DNA of 64,000 bases. Origin: Phycisphaerales bacterium (GTDB lineage Bacteria; Planctomycetota; Phycisphaerae; Phycisphaerales; UBA1924). Position 1 is the first letter of the stretch, and every line of letters begins with the position of its first letter. A model generated the notes under the pieces. The model had not been told where the DNA came from. It did not search any database and saw nothing but the letters and a program-made list of their open reading frames with translations. The stretch covers positions 310,001 to 374,000 of the forward strand of contig JAVJVK010000001.1 in assembly GCA_040221175.1 (NCBI GenBank), given 5' to 3'. The translations under genes and the position numbers were made by a program. Shown here in pieces: positions 37,213 through 46,568 of this stretch.

Positions 37213-38559
37213 TCAGTTGTCGTCACCGTCGATGATGCCCTCGCGGCGATACTTCTCGCGGTAACGGTCCCGCAGCACGGTCTGCTTGTTGCCAAGGTCG
37301 ACCGGGGCGCCGTCGATGAACGCCGCCTCGATCGTCGTGGTCATCTCCAGCGGCGTGCCGTCGGTCAGCAGCAGCGTGGCGCTCTTGCCCACCTCGATCG
37401 TGCCATAGTCCTCGCCGATGCCCAGGATTTCGGCCGCGTCGCACGTGATCGAGGCCATGGCGTCGGCTTCGTCGAAGCCCAAGTCTCGGCCATACGCCAC
37501 GGCCATCGCCGCCTCGTAGGGCAGGTTGCGGACGTTCTCGTCGACGTTGCCCGGCGCCAGGCACCACCGCAGGCCCGCGGCATCGAGCCTGGCCGGCAGC
37601 GTGAACGCTTCGTCGTAGTCGCTGTCGTTGCGACGCGGGAAGGTGTGCACGCCCTCGGCGATGACCGCCACGTCGTGCTTCTTGAGCAACTCGGCCAGCA
37701 GCGGCGCATCGCGACCACCCTGGATGATGACCTTCAGCCCGCGTCCGGCCGCCCACGAGACCGCCGACTGGATCCGCTCGACGCTATCGGCGTTGATGAT
37801 CAGCGGCTTCTGGTCCTCGGCGCCGGGCAAGACGGCCTGCATCGCCTCGAGCCTCAGATCCACGGGCGTGGCCGGGTCGGCAGCCCGCGCGTCGCGGTAA
37901 GCCTCGGCCGTGTCGAACAACTCGTCGACGCGGAGGATTCGCTCGCGGATGTCGTCCTGGGAGAGATTTCGACCGCCGCCGAAGGGGCTGTGTCGATCGC
38001 GCACGCTTGGCCAGTTGAGGATGATGCCCGCGTTGGCGTTGGCGGTCATGTCCTCCCACGTCCAGCCGTCGAGCTTGATCACGCCCGCCTGCCCGCTCAC
38101 CAGCCCGCCGGTGGGAAAAGTACCCGCCAGCAGGATGCCGTTGCTACGCGCGACGGGCAAGAGGGTCGAATCGGGATTGACCGCGACAACGGCACGAACC
38201 TCGGGCTTCACGCTGCCGGTCTCGTTGTAGTCTCGCATGGCGCGGACCGAGCCGATCTCGGTCAGCCCCAGCCGCGTGACGGCGGCAATCATGCCGGGGT
38301 ACACGTGCTTGCCCGTGCCGTCGATGATCCGAGTCGTCGCGATGAACATGCGCTCGCCCGAACCCACGCCGGTGATCTTGCCGTCCTGGAACATCACCCA
38401 GCCGTCCTCGATCGGCGCCTCACCCTCGACCATCGTGTGAATGGTCGCACCCGTGATGGCGATGGGGTGGTCGGGCACCTCGCCGCGGGGCGTGAGGTCC
38501 TGGGCCAAGCCGGCGGCCGCCAGCGCGAGGGTCGTCAGTGTTGCGATAGCCGTGCGCAT
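37213..38559 (-). CDS. Secreted amidohydrolase-like protein, metal site degenerate
   Basis: A 448-residue exported protein with signal peptide (A-L-A-A-A-G-L-A-Q). The fold is imidazolonepropionase-type amidohydrolase: G-V-G-S-G-E-R, then V-Y-P-G-M-I-A-A-V-T-R-L-G, where active family members have P-G-x-I-D-x-H-x-H. The H-x-H metal site is therefore missing. The C-terminal I-E-V-G-K-S-A-T-L-L-L-T-D-G-T-P-L strands are kept. Its start overlaps the stop of the 1073-residue gene upstream (TAATG), so the two are made together. Confidence 0.85.
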   Translation of the reverse strand: MRTAIATLTTLALAAAGLAQDLTPRGEVPDHPIAITGATIHTMVEGEAPIEDGWVMFQDGKITGVGSGERMFIATTRIIDGTGKHVYPGMIAAVTRLGLTEIGSVRAMRDYNETGSVKPEVRAVVAVNPDSTLLPVARSNGILLAGTFPTGGLVSGQAGVIKLDGWTWEDMTANANAGIILNWPSVRDRHSPFGGGRNLSQDDIRERILRVDELFDTAEAYRDARAADPATPVDLRLEAMQAVLPGAEDQKPLIINADSVERIQSAVSWAAGRGLKVIIQGGRDAPLLAELLKKHDVAVIAEGVHTFPRRNDSDYDEAFTLPARLDAAGLRWCLAPGNVDENVRNLPYEAAMAVAYGRDLGFDEADAMASITCDAAEILGIGEDYGTIEVGKSATLLLTDGTPLEMTTTIEAAFIDGAPVDLGNKQTVLRDRYREKYRREGIIDGDDN

Positions 38560-41500
38560 TAGCGGGCCTCCCGTTCCATCATCTCGAGGTACTCGGTGGG
38601 AATCACCCCGCACGCGCCGCACATGCTCGCGCCCGCGCCGGCGTGCCCGTTCTGGCCGTAGAACCAGGCGTAGATGCCCGGCCGGCCCGGCTCGTCTTCC
38701 TGCCGCTGGGGCTCGTCTTCCTTGGGATCCAGGCCCTCGACATCGTCATCGCCGTCGGCCTGCTTCTTCTTCAGCCTGGCCTGCTCGCGCATCAGCTTCT
38801 GGATCAGCCGCTCGCGCTCGCTGGCAATGCGCTCGCGGTGGGCCTTGTCCTTCTCGATGCTGAAGTACTCGCGCCCATCGACGAAGACACGCTCGGCCCG
38901 GCTCATGGTCGAGAGCGGATCGCCGCTCCAGATCACCAGGTCGGCATCCTTGCCCTTCTCCAGCGAACCGACGCGGTCGTCGATGGCCAACTGGATGGCC
39001 GGATTGATCGTGACGAACTTGATGGCTTCCTCGGGCGACAGCCCGCCATACTTGACGGCCTTGGCCGCCTCGACGTTCATGCGCCGCGCCAGTTCGTCGC
39101 TGTCGCTGTTGAAGCTGACGTTCACGCCCGCCTCGTGCAGGATCGGCCCCGCGTACGGAATGGCGTCCTGCACCTCGACCTTGTACGCCCACCAATCAGT
39201 AAAGATGCTCGCGCCGATGGCGTGCTCCTTCACAGCCTCGGCCACCTTGTAGCACTCCAGCCCGTGCTGGAACGTGCCGATCTTGAAGCCGAACTCCTCG
39301 GCCACGCGGCAGAGCATCAGGATCTCGTCCTGCCGGTAGCTGTGGCAGTGGATCAATCGCTCACCCTTCAGGATCTCGGCCAGCGCTTCCAGCTCGGTGT
39401 CGGTGCGGCCGCTGGCGGTCTTCATGCCGTTGTCGGCATACTCCTTCGCCGCCACGAACCGATCGCGGATGAGCGTCTCGACGCCCATGCGCGTCTGCGG
39501 GTAGCGGCTGTTGAAGTCGCTGCCCCAGTTGCTCTGCTTGACGTTTTCGCCAAGGGCGAACTTGATGCCCGGCTTGGCGCCTTCGAAGTGCATGTCGGTC
39601 GGGTGCACCGCGCCCCAGCGGACCTTTTGGATGACGTTCTGCCCGCCAATGGGATTGGCCGAGCCGTGCAACGTGTTCACGGTCGTCACCCCGCCGGCAA
39701 GCTGGCGGTACCAGTTCACCGGGTTCGGGTCGGTCGTGTCGCCCATGCGGACCTCGGCGGTCACCGCCTGGCCGCTCTCGTTCGTGCCGGCGCTCCACGT
39801 GCCGGTGTGGCTGTGGGCGTCGATGAGCCCGGGCGTGACGTGCTTGCCCTTGGCGTCGATCACCGTGGGGTTGCCACGCCTGGGCGCCAGGCCCTGGCCG
39901 ACCGCCAGGATCTCGCCGCCTTCGATGGCGATCCACCCGTTCTCGATGATGCCGCGGTCGCTGGCAGTCCAGATCGTGGCGTTGGTAATGAGCACCGCGC
40001 CTTGTTCGGGAATCTCGGCCACCGAATACGCGCCAAACGGATAGCCGCCCAGGTCCTCGGGCGGCCACTCGGTTTCGTCGGCCTCGTCCTTCTTCGCTTC
40101 TTCCTCGCCGTTCTCGGCTTGGTCATCGGTCGCCAGGCGCGAACCAGAAAATTCGAACGGCCGGCCGTCGGGCCGGGCGCCTGCGCCCATGATCTCGTCG
40201 CCGCTGACCGTGCCCGTCAGCGTGAACACGCCCTCCATGCCGAAGGGTTCGTGATCGAACAGTACCGTCAGCGTGTCGACCGACCGCTCCAGCACGGCCT
40301 TGGTGCTGGGCTTGTCCTCGCCCTCGGCCACCTCGGCTCCCGGGTCGGTGATGGTGCCCTTGCCCTTGTCGTCGATGGTCAGGTCAAGCCGGAACCGGCC
40401 GGCGAGCGTCAGTTCCCACGTGCCTTCCAGCGTGTCGGCCTCGGGCAGGCTGATCTGGTGACGCCGCCCCTCGACCCACAGGTCCAAAATCTTCGAATCC
40501 TGCTCGAAGATCGGCCCGGTCGAGACGATGACGTTGGCCAGCTTCTCGGGCTCGATCGTGCCAACCTCGTCGGCAATGCCGAGCAGATCGGCAGGACGCG
40601 TGGTGATGGCGGCCAGCGCGTCTTGCTCGCTCAGCCCCATCTCGATGGCCTGGCGAAGCAGCTTGTGGAAGCCGTTGCGGCCGCCGATGCCGCCAGGAAT
40701 CTTGCTGCTGGTCAGCACGATGTCGAAGCCCGCTTCCTGCAACCGACGCGGATTGGTGGGCGCCTGCTCCCACTCCATCAGCGTGTTGAGGTCGATCGCC
40801 TCGGTGTCGGCAATCGCTTTCACGGTGGGCGCCTTGGGGAACCGCAAGGGCACGACGAGCGTCAAGTCGCCTTCTTCGGCTTCATGCTTCAACGCATCGA
40901 GCCGCTGGTACTCGGTGCCGCTACCGATGATGACGGCCGGTCGGTCGAACTCTCGCGCCATCGAAATCCCGCGCAGCGCTTCGAGCTCGCCGGGCACGTC
41001 AAACCAGAGCGCCACGCCGGCATCCTCCAAGGGTGTCAGCGCGTTGGCGGGCGCATCGTCCTGTTCGGCCTGCCAACGCGCGTCCAGCAGCGTCTGCCGG
41101 ACGAGCGCAATCGAGCCCATCTGGCTCGTTGGGTACGCTCGGCTGCCCCAGCCGCTGCTCTCGAAGGCCAGCACCTGACCGATGTTCTCGCGGAGCACGC
41201 TGGGCCGGTATCCGCTCGCGTCGCCCTGCGGCTCTGCCAGCGAGACTGCCGAGTTCGAGCCGCGGAAGATGCCGCGCTGCGGAGCAATGCCCACGGCGCC
41301 GAATCCCAGCTTCCGCAAGCTCTCCCGAGAGCCCGAGTCGATCCAGGGCGCATCGAGTGCCGATCGCTGGGGCGTCACCAACGAACTCCAGTGCACGCCC
41401 GGCGTGCCCGGTTCGCCCGGCGACGGAACGTCGACCTCGTAGTAGGCCTCGACGAATGCCGGATACAGGTGCAATCCCTCGGCATCCACGATCGCAAAGC

Positions 41501-41780
41501 CCGCGGGTGGCGCTCCGCCGTCCCGATCGACCAGCGTGATCCGCCCGTTCTCGATGTACACCGTGCCCTTGAAGGGCGCCTCGTCCGGCCGGGCATGCAC
41601 TGTGCCGCCAACCAGCGCAAATCGGCCAGGCTCAGCATGCCGCGGACCGTTGGGCCGGTCGGCAAGGGGTGAGTCACTCGTGGTTTGCTGGGTCGGCTGT
41701 GCCAAGGCCGCTGCGCCGGTGGCAAGCGCCACGCCCGCGGCGACCAGGCGATGAAAGGCAAGTCGCAGGGTTCTGTTCAT
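38559..41780 (-). CDS. Double-domain secreted amidohydrolase
   Basis: A 1073-residue exported protein with a signal peptide ending A-A-L-A-Q. Two amidohydrolase units are fused. The N-terminal one (about 50-430) lacks the metal histidines (L-Y-P-A-F-V-E-A-Y-Y replaces the H-x-H strand) but keeps D-L-L-G-I-A-D-E-V-G-T-I-E. The C-terminal one (about 590-1010) has H-x-H in G-L-I-D-A-H-S-H near 655, further His in I-H-C-H-S-Y and F-Q-H-G-L-E, and an Asp in S-F-N-S-D-S-D. A charged tail with a Lys/Arg coiled stretch ends the protein. Substrate unknown; peptides or cyclic amides are typical. Confidence 0.85.
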   Translation of the reverse strand: MNRTLRLAFHRLVAAGVALATGAAALAQPTQQTTSDSPLADRPNGPRHAEPGRFALVGGTVHARPDEAPFKGTVYIENGRITLVDRDGGAPPAGFAIVDAEGLHLYPAFVEAYYEVDVPSPGEPGTPGVHWSSLVTPQRSALDAPWIDSGSRESLRKLGFGAVGIAPQRGIFRGSNSAVSLAEPQGDASGYRPSVLRENIGQVLAFESSGWGSRAYPTSQMGSIALVRQTLLDARWQAEQDDAPANALTPLEDAGVALWFDVPGELEALRGISMAREFDRPAVIIGSGTEYQRLDALKHEAEEGDLTLVVPLRFPKAPTVKAIADTEAIDLNTLMEWEQAPTNPRRLQEAGFDIVLTSSKIPGGIGGRNGFHKLLRQAIEMGLSEQDALAAITTRPADLLGIADEVGTIEPEKLANVIVSTGPIFEQDSKILDLWVEGRRHQISLPEADTLEGTWELTLAGRFRLDLTIDDKGKGTITDPGAEVAEGEDKPSTKAVLERSVDTLTVLFDHEPFGMEGVFTLTGTVSGDEIMGAGARPDGRPFEFSGSRLATDDQAENGEEEAKKDEADETEWPPEDLGGYPFGAYSVAEIPEQGAVLITNATIWTASDRGIIENGWIAIEGGEILAVGQGLAPRRGNPTVIDAKGKHVTPGLIDAHSHTGTWSAGTNESGQAVTAEVRMGDTTDPNPVNWYRQLAGGVTTVNTLHGSANPIGGQNVIQKVRWGAVHPTDMHFEGAKPGIKFALGENVKQSNWGSDFNSRYPQTRMGVETLIRDRFVAAKEYADNGMKTASGRTDTELEALAEILKGERLIHCHSYRQDEILMLCRVAEEFGFKIGTFQHGLECYKVAEAVKEHAIGASIFTDWWAYKVEVQDAIPYAGPILHEAGVNVSFNSDSDELARRMNVEAAKAVKYGGLSPEEAIKFVTINPAIQLAIDDRVGSLEKGKDADLVIWSGDPLSTMSRAERVFVDGREYFSIEKDKAHRERIASERERLIQKLMREQARLKKKQADGDDDVEGLDPKEDEPQRQEDEPGRPGIYAWFYGQNGHAGAGASMCGACGVIPTEYLEMMEREAR

Positions 41781-41840
41781 GCGGCCAGCATAGCAAGACC
41801 ACGCACGTCCGGTGTTCCACGATTTCCCGTATACCCGTCG

Positions 41841-43289
41841 CTAACCCGCGACGCCCGGATCCGCCGGAAGCTCCCGGGCAAACCGCCGCTCGGCCTTGCG
41901 CGCCTGGCGAACCCCGCAGGTCTCGCTCACCCTGAGCGTGAGCAGCAGGCCGCCGGCAAAGAAGCCGGCCAGCAGCAGCAGCGACCATGCATCGCCCAGG
42001 AATCGTGCGACCAGCCCGAAGCTGACGATGCCGATGCCCCCGGCCAGCTTGTACACCATGCCCCAGAGCCCGAAGAACTCCGCCGTGCGGTGCGCCGGGG
42101 TCAGCCGCCCGACCATCGACCGCGATGCCGTCCCGATGCCGCCCAGGGCAAAACCAAGACCGTTGCCCACGACCCACAAGGGCCACTTGGGTCCGCCGTG
42201 TGGCCAGACCACCGCGATGCCGACCATGGCCAGGCAACTGACCACCCAGACGATCAGGTAGATCACCACGGTCACCTTGGCGCCCACGCGATCCTGGAAC
42301 GTGCTGGTCGCGATGGCGGCAATGCCCGCCGTGACGGTAATCTGCGCCACGAACAGCACCAGGTCCACGTCGGTGAAGCCGAAGTCCCGCGCAATGATCG
42401 ACGCAAAGCCGATGATCGTCTGGACGCCAAACGCGTAGACGAGGAAGGCGATCAGGAACCGCCGCAATTCGCCAAACTCGCCCGCGCCCGCCAGCGACGA
42501 GCGTACACGCCGTGCCGCCTCGCGGATCGGATCGGTCAAGTCGGACGCTGGCTGCTGGTCCTTGCGAAGGAACAACCCCGCCGGCACGATGCCAAGCAGG
42601 AACCACACCCCCGCGAACACGAAGAACGCCCGCCACGACTGCGGCTCCTTCAGCCCGGCGGCGAGCATCACGCCGAACACCACCACCAGCAGCGCCAGCG
42701 CCCCGACGTAGCCCATCGTCCACCCCAGCGCACTGATGCGGCCGATCGTCCTTCGGCTGGAGACGTCGGGCAGGAACGACGCCAGGAAGTTCTCCCCGAC
42801 CTGGTAACAGATGTTCGCCGGAACGTACAGCAAAGCCGCCAGGAGCACCATGCCAGGCCCCACGAGCCCGAGCGCACACGTCAGCGTGCCGGCGATCACG
42901 CCCGTGCTCATGAGCAGCAGCTTCCGCCTGGCGCGAACGTCCCCGTAGGCGCCAATCAGCGGGCTCACCATCACCACCACGAACATCGAACCGCCGTGCA
43001 TGAGCGACCACACGAACTTGCCGCGTCTCTCGGCCGCCTGCGCCTGGTCGTGGGCAGCTTGCACCTCGGGCGGAGCGTCGGCGTGGTCCAAAGAGCCCTG
43101 CTCGATCGCCTGCACGGCTTGTGTCGTCGATTCGTCAAACACCGGCTGCGGCACGACGACCCGCGTCACGTAGATGCTGAACAGCAGCGTGATAATCAGC
43201 AGCGTGAAGCTCTGATTGGCGAAATCGAACATGCCCCAAGCCCACACCTCGCGCGGGTTGGGCAGGCCATGGAACGGATTGAACTTCAT
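41841..43289 (-). CDS. MFS transporter, UMF1/Atg22-like
   Basis: A 482-residue membrane transporter with about 12 helices. The N-terminal W-G-M-F-D-F-A-N-Q-S-F and the S-P-L-I-G-A-Y-G-D loop followed by A-R-R-K are hallmarks of the vacuole effluxer/UMF1-like MFS branch. A hydrophilic loop of about 55 residues (Gln/Ala-rich) after helix 1 is unusual. Amino-acid export is the activity of eukaryotic relatives; here it is not known. Its ATG overlaps the stop of the hydrolase gene upstream (ATGA), the last of three coupled genes. Confidence 0.85.
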   Translation of the reverse strand: MKFNPFHGLPNPREVWAWGMFDFANQSFTLLIITLLFSIYVTRVVVPQPVFDESTTQAVQAIEQGSLDHADAPPEVQAAHDQAQAAERRGKFVWSLMHGGSMFVVVMVSPLIGAYGDVRARRKLLLMSTGVIAGTLTCALGLVGPGMVLLAALLYVPANICYQVGENFLASFLPDVSSRRTIGRISALGWTMGYVGALALLVVVFGVMLAAGLKEPQSWRAFFVFAGVWFLLGIVPAGLFLRKDQQPASDLTDPIREAARRVRSSLAGAGEFGELRRFLIAFLVYAFGVQTIIGFASIIARDFGFTDVDLVLFVAQITVTAGIAAIATSTFQDRVGAKVTVVIYLIVWVVSCLAMVGIAVVWPHGGPKWPLWVVGNGLGFALGGIGTASRSMVGRLTPAHRTAEFFGLWGMVYKLAGGIGIVSFGLVARFLGDAWSLLLLAGFFAGGLLLTLRVSETCGVRQARKAERRFARELPADPGVAG

Positions 43290-44122
43290 TCGCCCGGGCC
43301 CAGCAGGTGCTTCTTGAAGAAGTCAACCTGGATGTTCTTGGCCTCGTGCGCGTGGCGGCCGAAGCCCAGGTGCTCCTGCGGCGCACCAGTCTCAGGCCAC
43401 GTCACAAGTTCGACCAGACTCGGATCGGCGCCCCTGGCTTCATAGTGCTTCCGCAGTTGCTCGATGAATTCCCGCTGCACCGAAAAGGGCACCAACTCGT
43501 CCGCTTCGCTGTGCATCGCCATGAGCGGCAAGGGCTCGAAACCATCCAGATGCGCCATCGGGTCAACCGCTTCGACGGCCGCTTGGGAGTGATCGACCGG
43601 CCACCTTCCGCCGTTGCCTCCCTTAGGAAAGTACAGGCCTTCGAGCCACCCCGTCGTCGCCTCGACGGCCGCGCACGAGAACCCGTGTGGCTCGCACAGC
43701 CGCCGCAACGTCACCATGCCGCCGGCCGAGATCCCGCCGATGCCCAGCTTGTCGCGATCGAATACGCCGCCGTGCTCGCCATCCAGCAACGCTTCGATCG
43801 CGACGTCAACTTCCGGCTGAGCGAGCCGCAACATCTCGACGGTGCCGTCGGCGGCCTGCAGCGCCGCGTCGGGCCTGTCGCCGTGCCCGGGCAGGTCGAT
43901 CGCACACACGGCAATGCCCGCCCTGATGAGCCGCAGGTACCGCCCCGAGTCAATCTCCTTGCGGCTCGTTCGCCCGTGCATCCAAAGCACGAGCGGTGCG
44001 GCCGCTTCCCAGTCTGGGTGGGCCACCAGCGCCGGAATGCTCTCGGCCAGCGTCACGCGCGTGGTGCGCTCCTCGAGCGCGCTGGCAAGCTTGAGTGCCG
44101 AGCCCGGAAACGATGCGCTCAT
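43286..44122 (-). CDS. Alpha/beta hydrolase
   Basis: A 278-residue serine hydrolase. The nucleophile elbow is G-I-S-A-G-G near residue 141. The oxyanion region is V-L-W-M-H-G-R-T near 46, an acid residue is in H-S-E-A-D-E-L-V, and a late His lies in Q-E-H-L-G-F. The set matches dienelactone-hydrolase/BAAT-type esterases. It starts within TGATG at the stop of the UAP1-like gene and overlaps the transporter start by 4 bases. The three genes form one operon. Confidence 0.85.
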   Translation of the reverse strand: MSASFPGSALKLASALEERTTRVTLAESIPALVAHPDWEAAAPLVLWMHGRTSRKEIDSGRYLRLIRAGIAVCAIDLPGHGDRPDAALQAADGTVEMLRLAQPEVDVAIEALLDGEHGGVFDRDKLGIGGISAGGMVTLRRLCEPHGFSCAAVEATTGWLEGLYFPKGGNGGRWPVDHSQAAVEAVDPMAHLDGFEPLPLMAMHSEADELVPFSVQREFIEQLRKHYEARGADPSLVELVTWPETGAPQEHLGFGRHAHEAKNIQVDFFKKHLLGPGE

Positions 44123-45558
44123 CAGAGCACCACGGCCTGACCGGCCTGCAGCGGAGTGGCCGGGGTGTAGTCGAGCCCCGCGGCGTCCGCCCATGCCGCA
44201 GCGCCAGAGAGTTCGAGCGTGCAACCAGCCGGCACGTCGTGACCGCGCTCACGCAGCCATGCCTCGGCCCGCTTGCTCTGCATGTGCCTGGCGCTCTCCA
44301 CGCTATCGACGCCGGTGGGGTTCTTCGTGGGCGCAAACTCGCGGTCGCGCTCCACCCGCAGCACCATCGACGTCTTGGCGACCGGGATGGCGTCAAAAAC
44401 GAATCGCTCGAGCTTCACCGCGTTCGGCTCGCCCGGTTCGATATGTTCACCCGTCTGCACGTCGATGTGCGGCACCTTCTTGAAGGCGCGATGGAAGGGC
44501 AACGCCGCCTCGCCCGCGTCCTCGACCGAGCGGAGGAACGCCACCGAAGCCGCGTGGATCGCCACCGATCCGGCCTCGAACCGGAGCCGGCCCTGCACGT
44601 CGGTTGCGCTGGCCAGTTCCTCGGGCAGGTCGGAGTACTCGACCACACGCGTCCGACCATCGCTGCGGGCAAAGACGCCGACCTTCTCGCCTGGGTTGGC
44701 CTTGGCCACCATCTTGCTCGAAAACTCGCCCGAGCTCACGGTGCCGCCGGCGCCCGCGTGGCCGCCAAGAAACACGGGGTCGATCGGCGTGACCAGCGGG
44801 TTGTCGACCTGGAAGTAGCTCAGGTGCTCCACGCCTTCACGCTCCAAGCGGTCGAGTTCCTGGCTTCGGACCAGCGCCCGAATGACGCCGCCGTGGCCGT
44901 CCGGATTCGTCGCCAATTCGCCCTTGCCGGCAAGCAGCAGGCGGCCTGTTTGCGGGCAAAAGCTCGGCATGACGCCCTGCTGGAAGAAACGTAGCTGGTC
45001 GCGATCGAGCCCCAGCCAGTCACGATCCTCGAAGAACGAGAGCGTCTGCTGGTGGTTCTGTGGGCTGGTCATGATCAACCAGGGGATCGGCCGCCCCGAC
45101 CATTCGCCGGCGGCGCGGAGCTGGTCGGCAAAGATCTCGAACAGCGTTCGGCCGCTGGCCGGCCCGATTGGCAGCGTGCCCTTGGGCCCCTCGAAGCCCA
45201 GCCGCGTGCCCTGACCGCCCGCCACCGTCAGCGCCGCAACCTTGCCGGCCTTCACCATCTCGAGCCCGGCGGCTCGAGCTTCGGCGGCGTCCAGTGCGTG
45301 GTCGCCAGAGATCCCATTCACCCCACACACCAGCGGCGGCTCGAGCCCGTCCAGCACCTCTGCCGCCCCGGCTTGTCGATACCGCTCGATGACCCCTGGG
45401 AGCGCTTCCCAGTCCACGCCGGACAGCTGACATGCAAACGCTGCCTTGCCCTCACGGCTTAACTCGCCCACGAACGTCAACAGGTGGCCCTGCCCGGCCG
45501 ACTCGATGGCCGGGGCAAGGTCTTCGAGCGTGGTCTGCGCAGGCGGGGAGGTGGTCAT
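44122..45558 (-). CDS. UDP-sugar pyrophosphorylase, eukaryotic UAP1 type
   Basis: A 478-residue nucleotidyltransferase of the UDPGP family. The signature is V-A-G-G-Q-G-T-R-L-G near residue 113, followed by P-K-G. Further landmarks are N-P-D-G-H-G-G near 217, Q-V-D-N-P-L near 248 (metal Asp), N-A-V-K-L-E-R-F-V-F-D near 375 and K-N-P-T-G near 408. This is the UDP-GlcNAc/GalNAc pyrophosphorylase layout of eukaryotes, not the bacterial GlmU. It may use GlcNAc-1-P or glucose-1-P with UTP. It heads a three-gene coupled operon and is divergent from rpe. Confidence 0.88.
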   Translation of the reverse strand: MTTSPPAQTTLEDLAPAIESAGQGHLLTFVGELSREGKAAFACQLSGVDWEALPGVIERYRQAGAAEVLDGLEPPLVCGVNGISGDHALDAAEARAAGLEMVKAGKVAALTVAGGQGTRLGFEGPKGTLPIGPASGRTLFEIFADQLRAAGEWSGRPIPWLIMTSPQNHQQTLSFFEDRDWLGLDRDQLRFFQQGVMPSFCPQTGRLLLAGKGELATNPDGHGGVIRALVRSQELDRLEREGVEHLSYFQVDNPLVTPIDPVFLGGHAGAGGTVSSGEFSSKMVAKANPGEKVGVFARSDGRTRVVEYSDLPEELASATDVQGRLRFEAGSVAIHAASVAFLRSVEDAGEAALPFHRAFKKVPHIDVQTGEHIEPGEPNAVKLERFVFDAIPVAKTSMVLRVERDREFAPTKNPTGVDSVESARHMQSKRAEAWLRERGHDVPAGCTLELSGAAAWADAAGLDYTPATPLQAGQAVVL

Positions 45559-45641
45559 CGCGTCGGTCTTCCTCTCTCGTCGGGGTCACTTTGCTCGGCT
45601 CGGGCGATGGTAGAGCCCCGTGGGTGGTTTACGATCTTCGC

Positions 45642-46367
45642 ATGCCCACCCACGCCCACACGCAGACCCAGGCCACCAACCCCATCACGCATCCCTCGCG
45701 GCTGCCCCTGATCGCCCCGTCCATCCTGGCCGCCAACTACGCCAGGCTCGGGGACGAGTGCCGAAACGCCCTGGAGGCCGGCGGTGACCTGCTGCACTAC
45801 GACGTCATGGATGGGCACCTGGTGCCCAATCTCGCCCTGGGCGTCGACATGCTCGCCTCGCTCAAGGCCGACCTTCCCGACGCCTTCTTCGACGTCCACC
45901 TGATGATCGAGCGTCCGGACTTGTTCGCAGAACCCTTCGCCAGGGCCGGCGCGGGTCACCTGACCTTCCACATCGAGGCCTTCGACGGCAACGAGGCGCG
46001 GGCGCTCTTCGACAAGGTCCGCGGCCTGGGCATGTCCGTCGGGCTGGCCATCGACGGGCCCACGGCGATCGAGAAGGCCGACGATTTGCTGCCGCATTGC
46101 GATCTGGTGCTGATCATGGCGATCCGGGCGGGCTTTGCCGGCCAGGCATTCGATCCCGCAGCCCTTCAGAAGATCCGCTACGTGCGTGAGCGGGTGCCCG
46201 AGGCGACCCGGATCGAGGTCGACGGCGGCGTGGGGCCGGCTCAGGCTCTGGACCTCTTGGAAGCGGGGGCCGACGTGCTCGCCGCGGCCTCAGCGGTGTT
46301 CCGGGTTTCCCCGGATCGTCGGTCGGCGGTCATTACCCAGATGCGGGAGCCAAAAGGCAAGCCGTAA
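45642..46367 (+). CDS. rpe: Ribulose-phosphate 3-epimerase
   Basis: A 241-residue TIM-barrel enzyme that interconverts ribulose-5-phosphate and xylulose-5-phosphate. Family strands are present: A-P-S-I-L-A-A-N, H-Y-D-V-M-D-G-H-L-V-P-N (catalytic Asp and metal His), D-V-H-L-M-I-E, and E-V-D-G-G-V for the second catalytic Asp. The phosphate loop reads M-A-I-R-A-G-F-A-G-Q, a variant of the usual V-x-P-G-F-G-G-Q. An extra 20-residue Thr/His-rich leader precedes the barrel. The start is the ATG at 45,642. Confidence 0.92.
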   Translation: MPTHAHTQTQATNPITHPSRLPLIAPSILAANYARLGDECRNALEAGGDLLHYDVMDGHLVPNLALGVDMLASLKADLPDAFFDVHLMIERPDLFAEPFARAGAGHLTFHIEAFDGNEARALFDKVRGLGMSVGLAIDGPTAIEKADDLLPHCDLVLIMAIRAGFAGQAFDPAALQKIRYVRERVPEATRIEVDGGVGPAQALDLLEAGADVLAAASAVFRVSPDRRSAVITQMREPKGKP

Positions 46368-46568
46368 CGATCAAAACGACGGCCGACGAGGTTATACGGT
46401 CGTACGCACCGCATTCGGCGATCAGGAATCGCGAGGAATGCGATGCTTGAACACTGGGCCGAGCGTATTGACACGGTACAGTTTGGGTTCCCGAGGTTGC
46501 GATCGGGACCCCGCCGGGGACGGCATCGGGCGCGTGCCCGCGGCCACCACCGGCTCTGCGAGGAATGC

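Noticed and set aside
38643-41672. Long plus-strand frame across the amidohydrolase gene
   Set aside because: It has no family similarity and mirrors the real minus-strand gene.
46468-46473. Perfect TTGACA as a promoter for the phosphatase-like gene
   Set aside because: There is no -10 like sequence at 16-18 bp.
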